From a virus: 24,985 nucleotides of DNA. Location of the stretch: the IMG/VR virus record IMGVR_UViG_3300027754_000412, positions 1 to 24,985 of that record; one strand, given 5' to 3'. The notes under the pieces are model-generated. The model saw nothing but the letters and a program-made list of their open reading frames with translations. It did not search any database and had not been told where the DNA came from. Both the position numbers and the translations under genes were made by a program. Of this stretch, positions 18,449 through 23,536 are shown one piece after another; within the stretch, counting starts at the first letter, position 1; every line of letters begins with the position of its first letter.

Positions 18449-18464
18449 TGTGATGTTAGTCACA
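18449..18464. promoter_or_regulatory. CRP/GlxR-type binding site
   Basis: TGTGA (18449-18453), six bases TGTTAG, then TCACA (18460-18464). This is an exact match to the TGTGA-N6-TCACA consensus of the CRP family, which includes GlxR and Crp of actinobacteria. A half-site TGTTAGTCAC is repeated at 18364-18373. The random expectation of a perfect match in a window of this length is about 0.02. A host cAMP-responsive regulator or a phage analogue may act here; inferred. Confidence 0.5.
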
Positions 18465-18600
18465 GTAGATATAACTGCAGGTCAGGCGCCAGATCAGCTT
18501 TCACTTTAGCAAATATTTTTTGTTGGGGAGTACAGGGACCGCCCGCGCAGAATTAAGCAACACGGGGTGCGTGTCTGGCGGTTAGACGGTGCAGAACAGG

Positions 18601-18643
18601 GCAGACGGTAGACATAGCTGGCGGTAATGTCTAAGCGGTCTGC
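18601..18643. promoter_or_regulatory. Inverted repeat 1: TAGACAT-N11-ATGTCTA, extended
   Basis: TAGACAT (18609-18615) and ATGTCTA (18627-18633) pair perfectly around 11 nt. Outside these, GCAGAC (18601-18606) pairs with GTCTGC (18638-18643). The inner arms and the spacer length are the same as in the repeat at 18871. Either a repeated operator or a structured leader. GTCTGC here can alternatively pair with GCAGACC at 18673. Confidence 0.55.
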
Positions 18644-18679
18644 TAAATCTTGCGGGGCTAACTACCTATCGGGCAGACC
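18637..18679. other. Alternative stem, diverged relative of the early two-hairpin element
   Basis: GGTCTGC (18637-18643) and GCAGACC (18673-18679) match the second stem of the two-hairpin element of the early operon. Between them lie TTGCGGGG and CTAACTACCTATCGGG, a loosened version of the repeat's loop. GGTCTGC is shared with the previous inverted repeat, so the two folds are mutually exclusive. Confidence 0.4.
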
Positions 18680-18870
18680 TAACCGCTAACCCCTAACCGC
18701 TTAACTATTGCCAGCGCACCAGCACCAGCGCACCAGCTAGACCGATAGCCCTACCGATAACCGCTAATCTCCCGCGATCTATCACCTAATGAGCTAACCG
18801 ACTAGACCTACCGCGCCAGCTAATCGCCAGCGATAGCCCTAGACCTAATCGCCTAGCCTTAGCCCTAACG

Positions 18871-18901
18871 CCTTAGACATAATCGCGCCTAATGTCTAAG
18901 G
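18871..18901. promoter_or_regulatory. Inverted repeat 2: perfect 10-bp operator-like palindrome
   Basis: CCTTAGACAT (18871-18880) and ATGTCTAAGG (18892-18901) pair perfectly around 11 nt. It ends 10 bases before the -35 of the putative early promoter, so a protein bound here could activate or block it. The core TAGACAT arms and the 11-nt spacing are identical to those at 18609-18633. Confidence 0.55.
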
Positions 18902-18911
18902 TCTAACCAGC

Positions 18912-18939
18912 TCGACACGGTAGAAAATAGTTATAAAAT
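18912..18939 (+). promoter_or_regulatory. Early promoter, sigma-70 type
   Basis: -35 TCGACA (18912-18917, 5 of 6 to TTGACA), 16-nt spacer, -10 TAAAAT (18934-18939, 5 of 6 to TATAAT). Transcription would start near 18946 and give a leader of about 75 nt that includes a CTAGGG (18952-18957) and CCCTAG (18976-18981) pairing. It lies next to the second TAGACAT palindrome. Best candidate for driving the plus-strand operon. Confidence 0.55.
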
Positions 18940-19021
18940 AGCCTTGCCTAACTAGGGTAGCCTCACCTATAGTTAGCCCTAGCGGGATCAAGCTCGCTAC
19001 ATATGAAAGAGGGATAATCTA

Positions 19022-19534
19022 ATGACTACAGCTACAGCAATTAACCTAGAAGATATGACTACAGGCGAGGCTAAATTAACCTTAGATAAGGTTATTAAGC
19101 AGATAGCAGATCAAGAAAATAAAGAGTTAGTAATCGCATATGATGATCTAGTAATAATCGCCTATGCGTTAGAAAATAACCTACAACTACGCGATTACCT
19201 AATGGGCTTAACACGAGACGGGCTAAGCGTTGAAAGTGTTGCGGGTATTTTAACGGTAATGCTAGACCTATTTAAGAGTGCTTATAGATCTACTTACACT
19301 ATCGAGACCGTGCTAGCTAGTTATATGTACCGCCTAGGCGATAGCGCGGGCGCGCTCGTAATGCTCGCTAACGGTATCTCCCGCGACTACTCACTAGCTA
19401 AGCTACTACTACGCGTATTTGATCAAGGCTTAGCGCCCGATAATTTTGCAATTATGGCGCAAGAATTGCACGGTAAAGTAGTAGAAGAATTGACACGCAC
19501 GCAAGAATTGCCAGCTAATGAGGCTAATCGCTAA
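19022..19534 (+). CDS. DUF4192-like protein
   Basis: 170 residues, ATG 19022 with GAGGGA ahead. The C-terminal part (TVLASYMYRLGDSAGALVML and SLAKLLLRVFDQGLAPDNF) follows the pattern seen near the end of DUF4192 proteins of actinobacteria: a helix ending in GD, a stretch of small residues, then SLA-L-L--- followed by P. The function of DUF4192 is unknown. First gene of the early operon. It uses CTA for Leu and is rich in CTAG. Confidence in the gene is high; family is moderate. Confidence 0.75.
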   Translation: MTTATAINLEDMTTGEAKLTLDKVIKQIADQENKELVIAYDDLVIIAYALENNLQLRDYLMGLTRDGLSVESVAGILTVMLDLFKSAYRSTYTIETVLASYMYRLGDSAGALVMLANGISRDYSLAKLLLRVFDQGLAPDNFAIMAQELHGKVVEELTRTQELPANEANR

Positions 19535-19665
19535 TGATTGAGGTTATCTATGCGCTTAGCGCGTTGCTTATGATCGCGGGCTATATTCTCGCGGGCGTTG
19601 CACTATGGGCAATAGTTGAGGCTAGCTATTGGATATATTGCAAGGTGCGCGGTATAGATTACTAG
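19534..19665 (+). CDS. Tiny single-pass membrane protein
   Basis: 43 residues, ATG 19534 overlapping the upstream stop (TAATG). Residues about 2-35 are almost entirely hydrophobic (LLMIAGYILAGVALWAIV in the centre) with a charged CKVRG tail. One membrane helix. Could be an early membrane effector or a holin-like peptide, but it is far from the lysozyme; no family recognised. Confidence 0.6.
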   Translation: MIEVIYALSALLMIAGYILAGVALWAIVEASYWIYCKVRGIDY

Positions 19666-19666
19666 C

Positions 19667-19726
19667 TAGTGGCGTACCGTGGCGCTAGGGGTAATTCCCT
19701 AGCGTTGCGGTCTGCAACTAGGCAGA
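19667..19726 (+). repeat. Two-hairpin RNA element, copy 1
   Basis: Begins TAGTGGCGTACCGT at 19667, next to the stop of the membrane protein. Hairpin A: CGCTAGGG (19683-19690) with CCCTAGCG (19697-19704), 8 bp. Hairpin B: TCTGC (19711-19715) with GCAGA (19722-19726). Short linker GTTGCGG-type. Shares the 5' sequence GCGTACCGT and hairpin B with copies 2 and 3. Hairpin B loop lacks the CCTA/TAGG extension that the others have. Confidence 0.75.
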
Positions 19727-19746
19727 ATAGAAGAGAGGCTAAGAAA

Positions 19747-20364
19747 ATGGACACTATGAAAGATATCGAGCTAGACACGATAACCGTTAGAAAACTAGAC
19801 ACGATAACCGTTAAGGCTAGCGAGCTTAGCGATCTATTAACGGGCGCGAGCGTTGCAATGGATAAGGGTAAAAATGCGCTAAGCGCACTAGGTAGCGTAT
19901 ACCTAAGCGCTACGGGCGATAGCTACCTAGTCGCTAAGGCTAGCGATAGATACCGCCTAATCGAGGGTAAAATCGAGCTAAACGCGGGAGAATTGCAAGA
20001 GTGCCAGCTACGCGCTAATGATGTTAAGAATATCCTCGCAACGATAAAGGCTAATAAGGTAGCTGGCGAGATCACTTTAACCCGCGCTGGCGATACGCTA
20101 AGCGTTGCGGTAGGGGGCAATAGCCTCACTATCGCGCTAGGGGGCGATAAATTCCCGCCATATGCGCACCTATTCGAGCTTGAGCCTAAGCCTATAGATA
20201 AGATTATGTTAAACCCTACTTACCTAGCCTCATTCGATAAAGTGCCAGCTAGTAACGAGGGTAATACCTTTACATTTTACGGGGAGGCTAAGCCTGTAGG
20301 GGTTACGATTAACCATAACCGCATAAGCTGGCGGGCGTTGCTTATGCCTATGAAGATTAAATAG
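19747..20364 (+). CDS. DnaN-like sliding clamp, short form
   Basis: 205 residues from ATG 19747, chosen because it is preceded by AGAGAGGCT and the copy 1 hairpins lie upstream; an earlier GTG at 19669 falls inside the repeat element. The pattern fits beta clamps: GSVYLSATGDSYLVAKASDRYRL (about residues 55-75) as in the clamp's ATDGYRL-type strand, the GDKFPPYAHLFE segment, then KPVGVTI and ISWRALLMPMK at the end as in the terminal VMPMR region of DnaN. Bacterial clamps have about 370 residues in three domains; this has room for about two. It would tether a DNA polymerase to the template. Residues about 9-23 hold a tandem LDTITV repeat. Confidence 0.78.
   Translation: MDTMKDIELDTITVRKLDTITVKASELSDLLTGASVAMDKGKNALSALGSVYLSATGDSYLVAKASDRYRLIEGKIELNAGELQECQLRANDVKNILATIKANKVAGEITLTRAGDTLSVAVGGNSLTIALGGDKFPPYAHLFELEPKPIDKIMLNPTYLASFDKVPASNEGNTFTFYGEAKPVGVTINHNRISWRALLMPMKIK
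19771..19813 (+). repeat. Tandem duplication in the clamp gene
   Basis: CTAGACACGATAACCGTTA occurs at 19771-19789 and again at 19795-19813, period 24 nt (8 codons), encoding LDTITVRK then LDTITVKA. A short recent duplication that stays in frame. Confidence 0.85.
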
Positions 20365-20380
20365 GGTAGGCTAACCTAGT

Positions 20381-20441
20381 CTATTTATTATCTCTCACTC
20401 TCTCCTAGCTGTAGCGGGAGAGGGTGAGGGAGGGTAAATAG
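20381..20441 (+). other. Long hairpin after the clamp gene
   Basis: TCTCACTCTCTCC (20393-20405) pairs with GGAGAGGGTGAGG (20417-20429) over 13 bp with two G-U pairs. Outer arms CTATTTA (20381-20387) and TAAATAG (20435-20441) add 7 bp. Lies in the 101-nt gap after the clamp stop. No U-run follows. An RNase III-type processing site, a partial terminator or an mRNA stability element could explain it; undecided. Confidence 0.6.
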
Positions 20442-20465
20442 CCCTAATGAGAGAGAGGTAAGAAA

Positions 20466-20957
20466 ATGAGCGCATATATGGTGAACGAGGACACGCTAGA
20501 CCTATTAGCTAGCGTCGCGGTATGGTCTAACCACGGTCTATTTATTTACGCTAGCGAGGGATCGCTACCGCCACGCGGTGAGCTTGAGTATGCGGGCGAG
20601 GGTGAGAGTGTGTATTACCGCGCTAGTCACCTTAAGGATATCAAGAAAGAGCTACGCCTAGAAAATATCGCTAGCCTTAACGCTCGCTACCCTAGCGACG
20701 CGGGATTAGCAGATGAGGGCGCACCCTTTAAGGCTATTTATAGGGATCAAGCTACTTATGGCGAGGTATTAGGCGCGTTAGCGTGTTATGAATATCAAGC
20801 GTGCGAAAGTGATAGCTGGCGCAATAGCTACGCTCACCTATTATGCGTAGCAATTCGCAAGGCTATCTGCGGTCTCATAAGTGAGGGAGAATGGGAATAT
20901 GAGCGCCCTACAGGGCAAGCGCAACGCGTAAGCCTAATGGAAATGATCAACGAATGA
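20466..20957 (+). CDS. Conserved early protein (163 aa), function unknown
   Basis: 163 residues, ATG 20466 with GAGAGAGGT ahead. Contains ACYEYQACESDSWRNSYAHL near residues 106-125 (YxYQxxE followed by W and an Ala/Leu helix), a pattern I have seen in small hypothetical proteins of actinobacteria and their phages. The mid region is acidic. Overlaps the next gene (ATGA). Function unknown. Confidence 0.7.
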   Translation: MSAYMVNEDTLDLLASVAVWSNHGLFIYASEGSLPPRGELEYAGEGESVYYRASHLKDIKKELRLENIASLNARYPSDAGLADEGAPFKAIYRDQATYGEVLGALACYEYQACESDSWRNSYAHLLCVAIRKAICGLISEGEWEYERPTGQAQRVSLMEMINE

Positions 20958-21142
20958 GCGCGAGGGTTGAGCTAACCGCTATCCGCGACGGTAACGCTAT
21001 CCTAGGTAATTTTTACAGGGTGAGCGCGTGGCAAGGTAGCAGATACCTAGGCGAGCAGATCTACGCGGGCTATAACAAGCGCGAGAGTATTAGGCGAGCG
21101 CGGGAAACTATTAAAGATCGAGGCGAGCTATTCGCTAGCTAG
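20954..21142 (+). CDS. Small early protein (62 aa)
   Basis: 62 residues, ATGA overlap with the upstream gene. Two parts: a beta-rich start (VELTAIRDGNAILGNFYRVS) and a helical end (YNKRESIRRARETIKDRGEL). The Y-x-K-R-E-S/A-I-R pattern is common among small phage proteins. No function known. Same CTAG-rich codon use as the preceding genes. Confidence 0.65.
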   Translation: MSARVELTAIRDGNAILGNFYRVSAWQGSRYLGEQIYAGYNKRESIRRARETIKDRGELFAS

Positions 21143-21209
21143 TTGCGTACCGTAGGGCATAGGCGCGAGCTTATGCCTTGCGGTCTGCACCTAACCAATA
21201 GGGCAGACC
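21140..21209 (+). repeat. Two-hairpin RNA element, copy 2
   Basis: Begins with the stop codon of the preceding gene, TAGTTGCGTACCGT. Hairpin A: GGCATAGGC (21156-21164) with GCTTATGCC (21169-21177), 9 bp with one G-U and a GCGA (GNRA) tetraloop. Hairpin B: GGTCTGC (21182-21188) with GCAGACC (21203-21209), with inner CCTA/TAGG pairs. A 4-nt linker separates them. The arms of A are unrelated to those of copy 1. Confidence 0.78.
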
Positions 21210-21258
21210 TTACCCGTAGACGCGGGCGAGGGAGAGAGAAAGAGGGAGAGGGCGGGCT

Positions 21259-21354
21259 ATGGATATACAGCTAGCTTATGTAGTAAGGCTTAACGGTAAA
21301 GGTAAAGGCTCTATTGAATATATACCAGCAGAAGAATACGAGAGGGAAGAGTAA
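21259..21354 (+). CDS. Tiny early protein (31 aa)
   Basis: 31 residues, ATG 21259 preceded by GAGAGGGCGGG. Ends in YEREE, the last codons of which carry the GAGAGGGAAGAG ribosome-binding site of the next gene, and its TAA overlaps the next ATG (TAATG). No motif. Support is the packing and the SD. Confidence 0.5.
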   Translation: MDIQLAYVVRLNGKGKGSIEYIPAEEYEREE

Positions 21355-21446
21355 TGACATATAGAAAATTGCAAGAGTTAGAAGATCACCTAGAAGAGCG
21401 ATACCTTATGTGGGAATTTAATTCATATGATAGAGGGAGAGAGTAA
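21354..21446 (+). CDS. Tiny early protein (30 aa)
   Basis: 30 residues, start overlapping the upstream stop as TAATG. It is helical and acidic (QELEDHLEERYLMWEF), ends DRGRE because the last codons encode the AGAGGGAGAG site of the next gene. Also ends with TAATG. Coupled translation is likely. Function unknown. Confidence 0.5.
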   Translation: MTYRKLQELEDHLEERYLMWEFNSYDRGRE

Positions 21447-21607
21447 TGCAACTACAGGAGATAGATACCTTGCAAGATCTAAAGCTATGGGTGGAAGAGA
21501 ATATGCCTAGTGCAGATGTATATGAAGATATGTATGGCACGCTAGTAATTCGCACGAATTTAATCTCCACTATGGGTGGATACTTACACGAGAAAGAGAG
21601 AGAATAA
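21446..21607 (+). CDS. Small early protein (53 aa)
   Basis: 53 residues, ATG 21446 with AGAGGGAGAGAG ahead, TAATG overlap. Contains LQDLKLWVEENMPSADVYED. Ends in HEKERE, with the codons forming the purine-rich site of the next gene. Next ATG follows immediately. No family recognised. Confidence 0.55.
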   Translation: MQLQEIDTLQDLKLWVEENMPSADVYEDMYGTLVIRTNLISTMGGYLHEKERE

Positions 21608-21769
21608 ATGAACGATTATGTAGTGTTGGTTGATATAAAGGGAGAGGCTATCTCTTTAGGTGCAGACAACAACGAGCAAGCTATAGCGCAAGCCAAAGAT
21701 ATCATTAAAGAGCAATACGGGCAGAGCGTTGCAAGTGACGCTATTTATACACTAGAGGGAGAGGGCTAA
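21608..21769 (+). CDS. Small early protein (53 aa)
   Basis: 53 residues, starting directly after the previous stop. Pattern YVVLVDIKGEAISLGA then EQAIAQAKDIIKEQYG recalls a short beta-alpha unit. Ends LEGEG, coding the GAGGGAGAGG site of the next gene, with which it overlaps (TAATG). Function unknown. Confidence 0.58.
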   Translation: MNDYVVLVDIKGEAISLGADNNEQAIAQAKDIIKEQYGQSVASDAIYTLEGEG

Positions 21770-21984
21770 TGAATAAGCAAGAGGTATTAGAGGCTATAGA
21801 TTCAACCGCTAATTTTAATGCGTTCATTGAAGGGATAGATACTCTTAATGGGCAAGCACTAGGGCTGGTGATAGATGTAGCTGGCGTGGACGGTGAAGAG
21901 TGGACGGACGAAGAATGTCTAGAGACGATTAAAGAGATAGTTGATATGGCAAACGCATATCGGAATACTCATAGCTGGACTTAG
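21769..21984 (+). CDS. Small acidic early protein (71 aa)
   Basis: 71 residues, ATG 21769, overlap of one base with the upstream stop and a strong GAGGGAGAGG ahead. Acidic helices (EEWTDEECLETIKEIVDMAN). No known motif. It ends with TAG, which is also the first base triplet of repeat copy 3. Confidence 0.62.
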   Translation: MNKQEVLEAIDSTANFNAFIEGIDTLNGQALGLVIDVAGVDGEEWTDEECLETIKEIVDMANAYRNTHSWT

Positions 21985-22050
21985 TTGCGTACTGTCATAG
22001 CCTACCAATGGGGTAGGCTGTGGTAGTCTGCACCTAACCGATAGGGCAGA
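21982..22050 (+). repeat. Two-hairpin RNA element, copy 3
   Basis: Begins at the stop codon, TAGTTGCGTACTGT. Hairpin A: AGCCTACC (21999-22006) with GGTAGGCT (22012-22019), 8 bp. Hairpin B: TCTGC (22027-22031) with GCAGA (22046-22050), with inner CCTA/TAGG. The loop CTAACCGATAGGGCAGA is nearly the same as in copy 2. Arms of hairpin A differ fully from copies 1 and 2. Confidence 0.78.
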
Positions 22051-22072
22051 ATACGAAAGAGGGAGAAAGATA

Positions 22073-22213
22073 ATGAGTAAAGAGATACTTACCTGCTCAA
22101 ATTGCGGGTACGAAACGGAAGAGATAAGCACGATCACAGAGCTATGTCAGACCTGTAAAAATGCTTATGACTTAGGTTATGAGGCAAAGGCACAGGAAGG
22201 AGAAATCGAATGA
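22073..22213 (+). CDS. Small zinc-ribbon protein (46 aa)
   Basis: 46 residues, ATG 22073 with AAGAGGGAGAAAG ahead. TCSNCGYE (Cys 8, 11) and LCQTCKN (Cys 25, 28) form a CxxC...CxxC pair with a 13-residue spacer, enough for a small zinc ribbon. Overlaps the next gene (ATGA). Nucleic acid or protein contact is likely but not shown. Confidence 0.65.
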   Translation: MSKEILTCSNCGYETEEISTITELCQTCKNAYDLGYEAKAQEGEIE

Positions 22214-22443
22214 GCAAGCTATATCACTATGTAGTTATATGGAGCGAGGAAGAGGGCTGGCAAATAGATAATGAGGGAGAAGAATCAGCCTTTCGTAATG
22301 GAACTATCTACAATAACGAGACACGCTGCTGGGAATTTGGATACCTAGGAGAGGGTAAATATAACGGTAAAGAAGAAGAGCTAACCGAGACTCTTACCGA
22401 TATCTTGGATCTTCATAACACTATGAAAGGGGTGGTCAAGTGA
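22210..22443 (+). CDS. Small early protein (77 aa)
   Basis: 77 residues, ATG 22210 with AAGGAGAAAT ahead. Begins MSKLYHYVVIWSEEEGWQID and has RCWEFGYLGEGKYNGKEEEL, a beta-rich acidic pattern. No family recognised. Its TGA overlaps the next GTG. Confidence 0.6.
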   Translation: MSKLYHYVVIWSEEEGWQIDNEGEESAFRNGTIYNNETRCWEFGYLGEGKYNGKEEELTETLTDILDLHNTMKGVVK

Positions 22444-22583
22444 GCCATTATGACGGTGATCCATTCAGTAATCACGAGCTTAATGAAGTGAAGTGTGCAG
22501 AGTGCTCAGAGTACTTTGACGATCAAGAGGGAGAGGGCAATATCTGCCCCGCCTGTATAGAGAAAGAGGGAGAGAGTAAATGA
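22440..22583 (+). CDS. Small zinc-ribbon protein (47 aa)
   Basis: 47 residues from GTG 22440 overlapping the upstream stop. KCAECSEYF (Cys 19, 22) and ICPACIEK (Cys 36, 39) give a CxxC-x13-CxxC ribbon. It ends EKEGESK, the codons of which form the GAGGGAGAG site of the next gene. Confidence 0.6.
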   Translation: MSHYDGDPFSNHELNEVKCAECSEYFDDQEGEGNICPACIEKEGESK

Positions 22584-22765
22584 ACTACACTTGCGATAAA
22601 TGTAAAGCAGATTTTGAAGATGACGACATAGTGTGGGCCAATGAAAACGGCCAACTATCACAAGGCCGCAACGAGTTTGCTTGGTGCGTGCCTTGCCTAC
22701 CAGCGCAGGAGGTTTTCTGCGGTGATCATATCCAACCTATCAAAGAATGTGGGTGCTTACTGTGA
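22580..22765 (+). CDS. Small zinc-binding protein (61 aa)
   Basis: 61 residues, ATG 22580 (ATGA overlap). CDKCKADFEDDDIVW, WCVPC and CGDH give CxxC...CxxC plus a CxxH pair, and it ends KECGCLL. Two zinc sites are possible. Fourth gene in a run of small Cys-pair proteins. Confidence 0.6.
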   Translation: MNYTCDKCKADFEDDDIVWANENGQLSQGRNEFAWCVPCLPAQEVFCGDHIQPIKECGCLL

Positions 22766-22779
22766 GAGATGGAGAGACA

Positions 22780-22893
22780 ATGCAGGAGACTATGAAGAGA
22801 GAGCAAGAAGAGCTGCTAGCCACGCTTACGCGTGCCAATAGTGCGCTATCGCGCCTATTCAATGTAGAAGAAGAGGAGAAAGATAATGAATAA
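22780..22893 (+). CDS. Tiny helical protein (37 aa)
   Basis: 37 residues from ATG 22780, with GGAGAG ahead. A GTG at 22762 (overlapping the upstream stop) would add six residues but has no good ribosome-binding site. Coiled-coil-like: KREQEELLATLTRANSALSR. Ends EEEEKDNE. Next start lies inside its end (22886). Weak but consistent with operon packing. Confidence 0.45.
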   Translation: MQETMKREQEELLATLTRANSALSRLFNVEEEEKDNE

Positions 22894-23020
22894 AGAGTGC
22901 GTAAACGAGATAGTATGGAAGGACTGTGATATAGAAGGTCACGGTGAAGGGTGTTATATGCTGGTCTGCCCCGACTGTGGACACAAGGATAGGGATTGCG
23001 AGAACCCTAATGGACGCTGA
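22886..23020 (+). CDS. Tiny Cys-rich zinc-finger-like protein (44 aa)
   Basis: 44 residues, ATG 22886, AGAGGAGAA ahead. Cys at 5, 14, 23, 28, 31 and 38 (VCPDCGHKDRDCENP), with several His. Resembles a small zinc-binding module. Overlaps the tail of the previous gene and the start of the next. Confidence 0.55.
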   Translation: MNKECVNEIVWKDCDIEGHGEGCYMLVCPDCGHKDRDCENPNGR

Positions 23021-23255
23021 GATCATCAGCTTTCACCCACCTAAATCTGAGCTGATCCTGCTCTATGAGGTAGTGGGGGAGGACGGCAAGGCTGAGTGGG
23101 GTGGCAATAGTGAGCGAGAAGCTCTTGCGTGGATAGCTAAATCCCGTACCGCTACCCGTATACTGGTATCAGGGTGGGAGAGCGACGAAGAAGATGCTCA
23201 ACTAATAGGCCAACCCTTAGACATAACTACGATAGTGAGAGAGGCAAGTAGATGA
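23010..23255 (+). CDS. Small early protein (81 aa)
   Basis: 81 residues from ATG 23010, which overlaps the previous gene by 11 nt and gives a better protein start than a far upstream alternative at 22944. A beta-rich segment (KSELILLYEVVGEDGKAEWG) is followed by REALAWIAKSRTATRILVSG. No family recognised. Confidence 0.58.
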   Translation: MDAEIISFHPPKSELILLYEVVGEDGKAEWGGNSEREALAWIAKSRTATRILVSGWESDEEDAQLIGQPLDITTIVREASR

Positions 23256-23536
23256 GCGAGAGAAGGTTAGTTGCTGCTGCAAATATGGCAGTACGCCAGC
23301 GTAACTATAGACGAGCGCGAGATCGTGCTTTAGTCAAACTAGCACAACTATATCCGGACGCTTACAAAGAGCTGCTGGAGAGGGAGAAGGCGAATGACGA
23401 AGCGCAAGGTCGTAAGTGGCTTGATATTGACGGTAATACTTCTAATGTGGGTCTACGACCCATTACCACCGTTGAGCACAGCAACGAAGCCAGTAATAAT
23501 AGAGCGTACAAAAGCAACGATGGAGGAGAAGTATGA
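23252..23536 (+). CDS. Small helical protein (94 aa)
   Basis: 94 residues, ATGA overlap. The N-terminal two-thirds has RNYRRARDRALVKLAQLYPD followed by EREKANDEAQGRKWLDIDG, a pattern of helices I have seen in small proteins of actinophages. The last third (after about residue 60) is low in features and lies in the part that overlaps the lysozyme gene. The N-terminal pattern makes the gene plausible. Confidence 0.65.
   Translation: MSERRLVAAANMAVRQRNYRRARDRALVKLAQLYPDAYKELLEREKANDEAQGRKWLDIDGNTSNVGLRPITTVEHSNEASNNRAYKSNDGGEV

Larger units (their letters stand above)
18124..19021. promoter_or_regulatory. Divergent control region, about 0.9 kb, no clear gene
   Basis: No convincing gene lies here. 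Both flanking operons read outward, so this is where early (rightward) and late (leftward) transcription must be controlled. It holds many hairpins and palindromes, listed separately. From about 18640 onward the sequence is made of short CTAA, CTAG, CCTA and GCGC words. An attP site, tRNA or obvious DNA replication origin is not seen, although an origin cannot be excluded. Confidence 0.6.

Noticed and set aside
18124-19021. Search for tRNA, attP or a replication origin in the divergent region
   Set aside because: No T-loop GTTCRA-type sequence in a plausible cloverleaf, no integrase nearby and no iteron array beyond the two TAGACAT palindromes. An origin cannot be ruled out but is not supported.
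19669-19746. Upstream GTG start for the sliding clamp
   Set aside because: It lies inside repeat copy 1 and its hairpins, whereas ATG 19747 has AGAGAGGCT ahead of it.
22944-23255. Longer start of the 81-residue early protein at 22944
   Set aside because: It would overlap most of the 44-residue Cys-rich gene; the ATG at 23010 gives a normal short overlap and a better N-terminus.
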